Positions 60,134 through 64,000 of a stretch of DNA of 64,000 nt are shown here, piece by piece. Position 1 is the first letter of the stretch. Every line of letters begins with the position of its first letter. Below the pieces are notes generated by a model. The model did not search any database and had not been told where the DNA came from. It saw only the letters and a list, made by a program, of their open reading frames with translations. This DNA is from Candidatus Gastranaerophilales bacterium (GTDB taxonomy: Bacteria > Cyanobacteriota > Vampirovibrionia > Gastranaerophilales > Gastranaerophilaceae). Both the position numbers and the translations under genes were made by a program. The DNA is taken from contig CALUXU010000001.1 of the NCBI GenBank assembly GCA_944324825.1, forward strand, positions 310,001 through 374,000, in the 5' to 3' direction.

Positions 60134-62227
60134 TTACTCCTCAGGTTCTTTAAGAACTGCTTCCCAGTGTTTCATACTGTCAATAATAGGGTCAGCTTCT
60201 GCGTATGCTTCTTCTCTTGGTTTTAGATTTTTTGCGACCTCCATACCGGCCTTCGCACGTACCGCAAGAGAAACAAGCTCCGGCATGTTCATAACAGGTT
60301 TTTCTTCCGATATTAAATCTTTATGGTATTTATCTTCATAATCTTCGGTCAAACGAGGTTTCCAGGTATCAGCACTGTTATCTCTCGGATTATAAGTCTT
60401 ATCAACCGCAAACAAATCAGAGAATGTAAACTGAATATTTTGAGTTCCGCGCATCAATTCGGCATATTTCGCTTTTAATCTTGTTCTAGGGTTTCTTCTG
60501 ATATTATCGGTAAATCTGTCTTTTTCGTTTGCTTTTTGAGGATCAGGACAGAGATATCCGCCTAAATATTCAGGCATCCAACCGGTACTGCCGCTGTTAT
60601 TCGGATCATTAATCCAGCTTTGGTTCAGATATTCAGCAGTAGGAGGGTTGTCATGAGAACCTATTAAACTCCAGTCAGGCTTAGGAGCTGTTTTTTCCCA
60701 AACTTCATGCCCGTTGTTATCTTTTCTTATTTCTCCGTTTTCTTCTCTGACAGGTGCCCAGTCAAAACAAAGGTCTTGGGTTCTTGCACCTGTTGTAACA
60801 ATAATACCCGGGAGTTGTTCTTCATTTTCAAATACGTGTTTAAACGTACCTGATTGTTCTCCGAGGTTTTCCCAGACAGCTTCTTTAGGGTTGATTCCGT
60901 TTTCTTGAAGCGCAGGGATTACTATATTATGCAAAACTTTTTTATAGTTTCCGTTAGGGTCAGCTTCTCTGATATTTGAGAGGTTACCGCCCCAAAGCTG
61001 GCTTCTGTCTGCAATGTTATATGTTCTGCCGTCTTGAACACCAACAACCATGTGAACGGTATCGGCTTTATAAACATAAGGATCAACCAGACCCATTACA
61101 TTGTCTACTCTTATATTTTCAACATTTTCTGTTGCACGTTTAATTTTTTTATAGAGAAGTTTTCCTGATGCACCCAGTGAGCCATCTTCATTGAACAATT
61201 TTTTCGGATCCGGAAGCGGATTATTCCAAATTTGCGGAGAATTACAAGGCCCGCCGTATTCCGCACCTATTTTCCAGCCCGGAGCGAATGCATCTTCGTT
61301 TGCCCATTCATCTGCGTAGGAGAATCCGACTAAAAGGTCGCCGATGTATTTTATTCCGTCTTTATCACGTTCTGCTTTATCGGCTTTTTCCTGTTTATCA
61401 ACAAGAAACTGGGTAAACATATATTCATTAACTTCTTTATCAGAACGTTCCGTAATAGTATTATATCTTTCCAAAGCCTCTTCGCTGCCTTGTTTTTGAA
61501 GTTTAATCAAGTGTCTGTCAACAAGATTATCCCATTTATGAAAATTATCTGTTTCGTGAATATCAGACAAAACATGGAAAACAGCATAATCTTCCAGCCA
61601 ATCATCGTTATCTTTCTTAAATTGGTTGAATTCATTATTAAGCTTTTGAGCTTTTACATCACCTGTTTCTAATTTAGTTTGGAAGTTTTTATAAGCTTTG
61701 TCCATTAAAATACGGCTTACTTCTTTTGCTTCATCAAAATCAGACATTTCATAATTTTTGCCTGACGGGTCAGGTTTTATATTAACTTCATTAATATCTT
61801 TTTTAGATAAAATATTGGCATATTTATCTGTTGTAAGTTCACCATAGTTTAGGAATATAGGGTTTTTAGCGCAGATAGATGCGCGGTAAGGCGAATTATC
61901 ACCTTTGCACAATTCACCGTTAGGGCCTAATTGAAGGCAGTTAAAACCATGCATTTTTGCCATTTTGTTAAACTCTCTCTGGTTGTAAGGAGAGCCGACA
62001 TAATGGTTTCTGATAATAGGATCCTTTGTATAATAATTTTTTGCCCCCGGCTTTGAATCCGGATAAACAGAGCCGTGAATAATTAATGCACGATTTTTTA
62101 CCCCGAGATAATCGAAAGCCTTGTTCATATCAGCTTCCATTTTCGGTTTTTCTTCTTCTCTAAGCTTGCGCTTAAAATTAAGATTAGAAGAACGCATATT
62201 ATTATAACTGAACACACCTAACATCAT
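60134..62227 (-). CDS. Divergent GH77 (4-alpha-glucanotransferase-like) protein
   Basis: A 697-residue protein, similar in length to long bacterial MalQ. The GH77 catalytic residues are visible as the nucleophile D in IRVDNVMGLVDPYVY (about residue 374), the acid/base E in AVWENLGEQSGTF (about 452) and the third D in LIGSHDNPPTAEYL (about 525). The usual RIDHF reads RVDN, and EDLG reads ENLG. MalQ rearranges alpha-1,4 glucans; substrate and activity here are uncertain because of the drift. It has no signal peptide. The N-terminus has SNLNFKRKLREEEKP. It is a single gene. Confidence 0.75.
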   Translation of the reverse strand: MMLGVFSYNNMRSSNLNFKRKLREEEKPKMEADMNKAFDYLGVKNRALIIHGSVYPDSKPGAKNYYTKDPIIRNHYVGSPYNQREFNKMAKMHGFNCLQLGPNGELCKGDNSPYRASICAKNPIFLNYGELTTDKYANILSKKDINEVNIKPDPSGKNYEMSDFDEAKEVSRILMDKAYKNFQTKLETGDVKAQKLNNEFNQFKKDNDDWLEDYAVFHVLSDIHETDNFHKWDNLVDRHLIKLQKQGSEEALERYNTITERSDKEVNEYMFTQFLVDKQEKADKAERDKDGIKYIGDLLVGFSYADEWANEDAFAPGWKIGAEYGGPCNSPQIWNNPLPDPKKLFNEDGSLGASGKLLYKKIKRATENVENIRVDNVMGLVDPYVYKADTVHMVVGVQDGRTYNIADRSQLWGGNLSNIREADPNGNYKKVLHNIVIPALQENGINPKEAVWENLGEQSGTFKHVFENEEQLPGIIVTTGARTQDLCFDWAPVREENGEIRKDNNGHEVWEKTAPKPDWSLIGSHDNPPTAEYLNQSWINDPNNSGSTGWMPEYLGGYLCPDPQKANEKDRFTDNIRRNPRTRLKAKYAELMRGTQNIQFTFSDLFAVDKTYNPRDNSADTWKPRLTEDYEDKYHKDLISEEKPVMNMPELVSLAVRAKAGMEVAKNLKPREEAYAEADPIIDSMKHWEAVLKEPEE

Positions 62228-62390
62228 ATTTGTATTAAAACAGATAAGCCCTATTTTTTGCCAGTATGTGAAGATTTCTTAACAGAAAAAGCAGATATCA
62301 AATTATCTTATATTTACCAACACAGAGAAACAAATAAAAAATTTGTAACAATATTAAAAATAATCTTTGAATTTGTATTAGAATATTATT

Positions 62391-62876
62391 ATGGACAAAT
62401 TAAAAAACTATATATCGGCATATCTGTTTTCATTTATCGGTTATTGTATGTGTATTGGAGAGCCGATTATATTCAAAACAATATACGAACAAAATATATT
62501 TTCTACAATATGGACAACTTGTATCTTTACAATAATGATAGCGGCTTATCCGATTGCAGGGATTATCATTTGTTTTATTATCGAGTGGCTTATAAAAAAG
62601 ATATTCAAATATAAATCTAATATCAAAAACGATAATAATATTATGTATTTTATTTTTAAACTCGGAATTTTCTTCGGATTATTACCTTTTGTTATTTTAA
62701 TCGCCTCAGCTATTTGTTGTTTTACTCCATTACTTGTAATCCCTGAAAAAATACTAATGTTTATAGATGAACATATTTGTGACTTTTTTTGTTTTTTAAA
62801 AATAATTATTACATTAGGAGTTTTTTATTCTATTTACTTACTTTGGAAATTTATATTTAAGAAGGATAAAAATTAA
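62391..62876 (+). CDS. Small hypothetical membrane protein, four helices
   Basis: I do not recognise this 161-residue protein. It has membrane helices at about residues 8-28, 40-60, 85-108 and 135-155 and basic loops. The start at 62391 gives a good hydrophobic N-terminal helix (ISAYLFSFIGYCMCIGEPII). There is no strong ribosome binding site. It is possibly lineage-specific. The frame is read through without frameshift. Confidence 0.55.
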   Translation: MDKLKNYISAYLFSFIGYCMCIGEPIIFKTIYEQNIFSTIWTTCIFTIMIAAYPIAGIIICFIIEWLIKKIFKYKSNIKNDNNIMYFIFKLGIFFGLLPFVILIASAICCFTPLLVIPEKILMFIDEHICDFFCFLKIIITLGVFYSIYLLWKFIFKKDKN

Positions 62877-62993
62877 TATTCAACATCTAAAAATATTTCC
62901 CTAACGCTCACTTGATTTGAATTTTTGTTTAAGGTTTAATTTAATTACTGAAGGAAATTCCTTCTAGTCTTTATAGAAAGTAGATTCAATTTA

Positions 62994-63866
62994 TTGAATA
63001 GTCGAAACATAAAATTAGCTAAATTTGCGGGATTCTGTTACGGAGTAAAACGAGCAGTTGAAACTGTCAAGAAGTTAAAAGCAGACAATCCCGATAAAAA
63101 TATTTATATATTAGGAGAACTTATCCATAACACTCAGGTGATACAAGAGCTTGATGAAATGGGTATTAAAACAATAGAAGAACTTCCGCAAAAAGGCGAT
63201 GGAATATGTGTAATAAGAAGCCATGGTGCATCACCGGAAGTATTTGACAATATTAAAAATGCGGGATTTGAAATAGTTGATTTAACCTGTTTGGACGTGA
63301 AAAAAGTCCAGCAGCAAGCAATAGAGCTGGCTAAAGAGGGGTATTTTTTAGTTATAGTCGGCAAATCGGAGCATCCTGAGGTAGTTGCAATCAAGGCAAA
63401 CGCTGAATTATGGAGCGATAATGTTGTAGTTGCAAGTACCCCTGAGAAGCTTGAGGAATATCGGGAAAGTATTAAGAAGCACAAAAAGGTAGGTGTTGTA
63501 GTCCAAACAACACAGCGTGTTGACAATTTAAAATCAATCGTTGATTATTTAATCCCGATATCAAAGGAGCTGCATATCGCAAATACCATTTGCTCCAGCA
63601 CCTCAATGCGCCAAAAAGAAGCAAAAGAGCTTGCTCAGGAGAGTGATTTGATGATAGTTGTAGGCTCCAAAAAGAGCGCAAACACAACCCACCTTGCAGA
63701 GATTTTAAAAGATTCCTGCAAGACTATTCATATAGAAAAAGACAGTGAATTAATGAACTATAAAGAACTGATAGAGAATGCCCGAGATATTGGCATAACA
63801 GCCGGAGCATCAACTCCGCAGTCAGTTATAGAAAAAGTTGTAAACGAAATAAAAGGAGGAATATAA
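62994..63866 (+). CDS. ispH: 4-hydroxy-3-methylbut-2-enyl diphosphate reductase IspH
   Basis: The last enzyme of the MEP pathway, an iron-sulfur protein making isopentenyl and dimethylallyl diphosphate. Three cluster cysteines lie in GFCYGVKRAV, VDLTCLDVKKVQ and ANTICSSTSMRQKEA. HNTQVIQEL, RSHGASPEV and GASTPQSVIEKVV are further family blocks. The 290-residue start is a TTG at 62994 just before IKLAKFAGFC; no ATG is close, so the start is less certain. rpsA follows 1 base later, as in many Firmicutes, where the two may even be fused. Confidence 0.94.
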   Translation: MNSRNIKLAKFAGFCYGVKRAVETVKKLKADNPDKNIYILGELIHNTQVIQELDEMGIKTIEELPQKGDGICVIRSHGASPEVFDNIKNAGFEIVDLTCLDVKKVQQQAIELAKEGYFLVIVGKSEHPEVVAIKANAELWSDNVVVASTPEKLEEYRESIKKHKKVGVVVQTTQRVDNLKSIVDYLIPISKELHIANTICSSTSMRQKEAKELAQESDLMIVVGSKKSANTTHLAEILKDSCKTIHIEKDSELMNYKELIENARDIGITAGASTPQSVIEKVVNEIKGGI

Positions 63867-63867
63867 T

Positions 63868-64000
63868 ATGACAGCAACATTAGAAAGACCATTAGACGAG
63901 TTTGAAACTCTGTTAGAAGAATCATTCTCAAAATCTTATGCGGTAGCAGATATCGTAGAAGGTACAGTTATTAAAAAAGAATCAGAAGGATATCTTGTAA
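63868..64000 (+). CDS. rpsA: 30S ribosomal protein S1, N-terminal fragment
   Basis: Cut by the window end. The 44 visible residues start MTATLERPLDEFETLLEESF and continue VADIVEGTVIKKESEG, the beginning of the first S1 RNA-binding domain. A strong AAGGAGGA site precedes the ATG, and it is 1 base from ispH. Only the start is seen, so the number of S1 repeats cannot be told. Confidence 0.85.
   Translation, partial: MTATLERPLDEFETLLEESFSKSYAVADIVEGTVIKKESEGYLV

Overview
The window is low-G+C DNA from a flagellated, double-membraned bacterium. Lipid A genes (lpxB, lpxI), a TolC-type outer-membrane protein, secreted S-layer-homology proteins, the MEP isoprenoid genes ispE and ispH, and a Bacillus-like tRNA-Met fit the non-photosynthetic relatives of Cyanobacteria (Vampirovibrionia/Melainabacteria, for example gut Gastranaerophilales). 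This placement is inferred from gene content; the window holds no rRNA.

Layout. 0-10 kb: the end of rsmA, then ispE, an acyltransferase, a candidate type I toxin-antitoxin locus, an L,D-transpeptidase pair, lysS and several lineage-specific proteins, separated by long intergenic stretches full of dispersed structured repeats. 10-16.5 kb (- strand): lysC, a small secreted protein, aroC, aroK, aroB, lpxI and lpxB, joining aspartate kinase, the late shikimate steps and lipid A synthesis. 17.4-20.7 kb (- strand): fliO, a nonulosonic-acid synthase, a KdsC-like phosphatase and a TPR protein, which suggests flagellum-linked glycan synthesis. 20.8-28.4 kb: a sensor kinase, redox proteins (flavodoxin-like, peroxiredoxin, thioredoxin with an ArsR regulator), the PnuC vitamin transporter and an SLH protein. 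28.6-35.2 kb: a five-gene efflux operon (TetR regulator, TolC-like channel, HlyD adaptor, fused double ABC ATPase, two ABC-2 permeases), followed by a convergent ADP-ribosyltransferase-like gene.

The accessory core is 36.0-44.5 kb, an AT-rich defence island bounded by a 73-74 bp imperfect direct repeat that includes the 3' end of tRNA-Met. The right copy is the intact tRNA gene. The left copy is a tRNA remnant broken by a palindromic element. Inside lie a three-gene ABC-three-component (ABC-3C/DUF3732) system, a hybrid Dpn restriction locus (DpnA-like GATC methyltransferase, intact DpnI-like methyl-dependent endonuclease, a coupled 69-residue protein, and a DpnII-like endonuclease missing its N-terminus), and an AIPR-like abortive-infection protein. 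No integrase is present.

44.8-64 kb: rplJ-rplL with an L10 leader and attenuator, two paralogous secreted proteins, tRNA-Gly(CCC) followed by a satellite repeat carrying copies of its 3' end, a duplicated cassette with a two-helix membrane protein, dut, a PLP lyase, YebC, ferritin, the flagellar genes flgN-flgK-flgL, a candidate flagellum-associated noncoding RNA, an HTH/Fic pair of the mobile mystery A/B type, a divergent GH77 enzyme, ispH and the start of rpsA.
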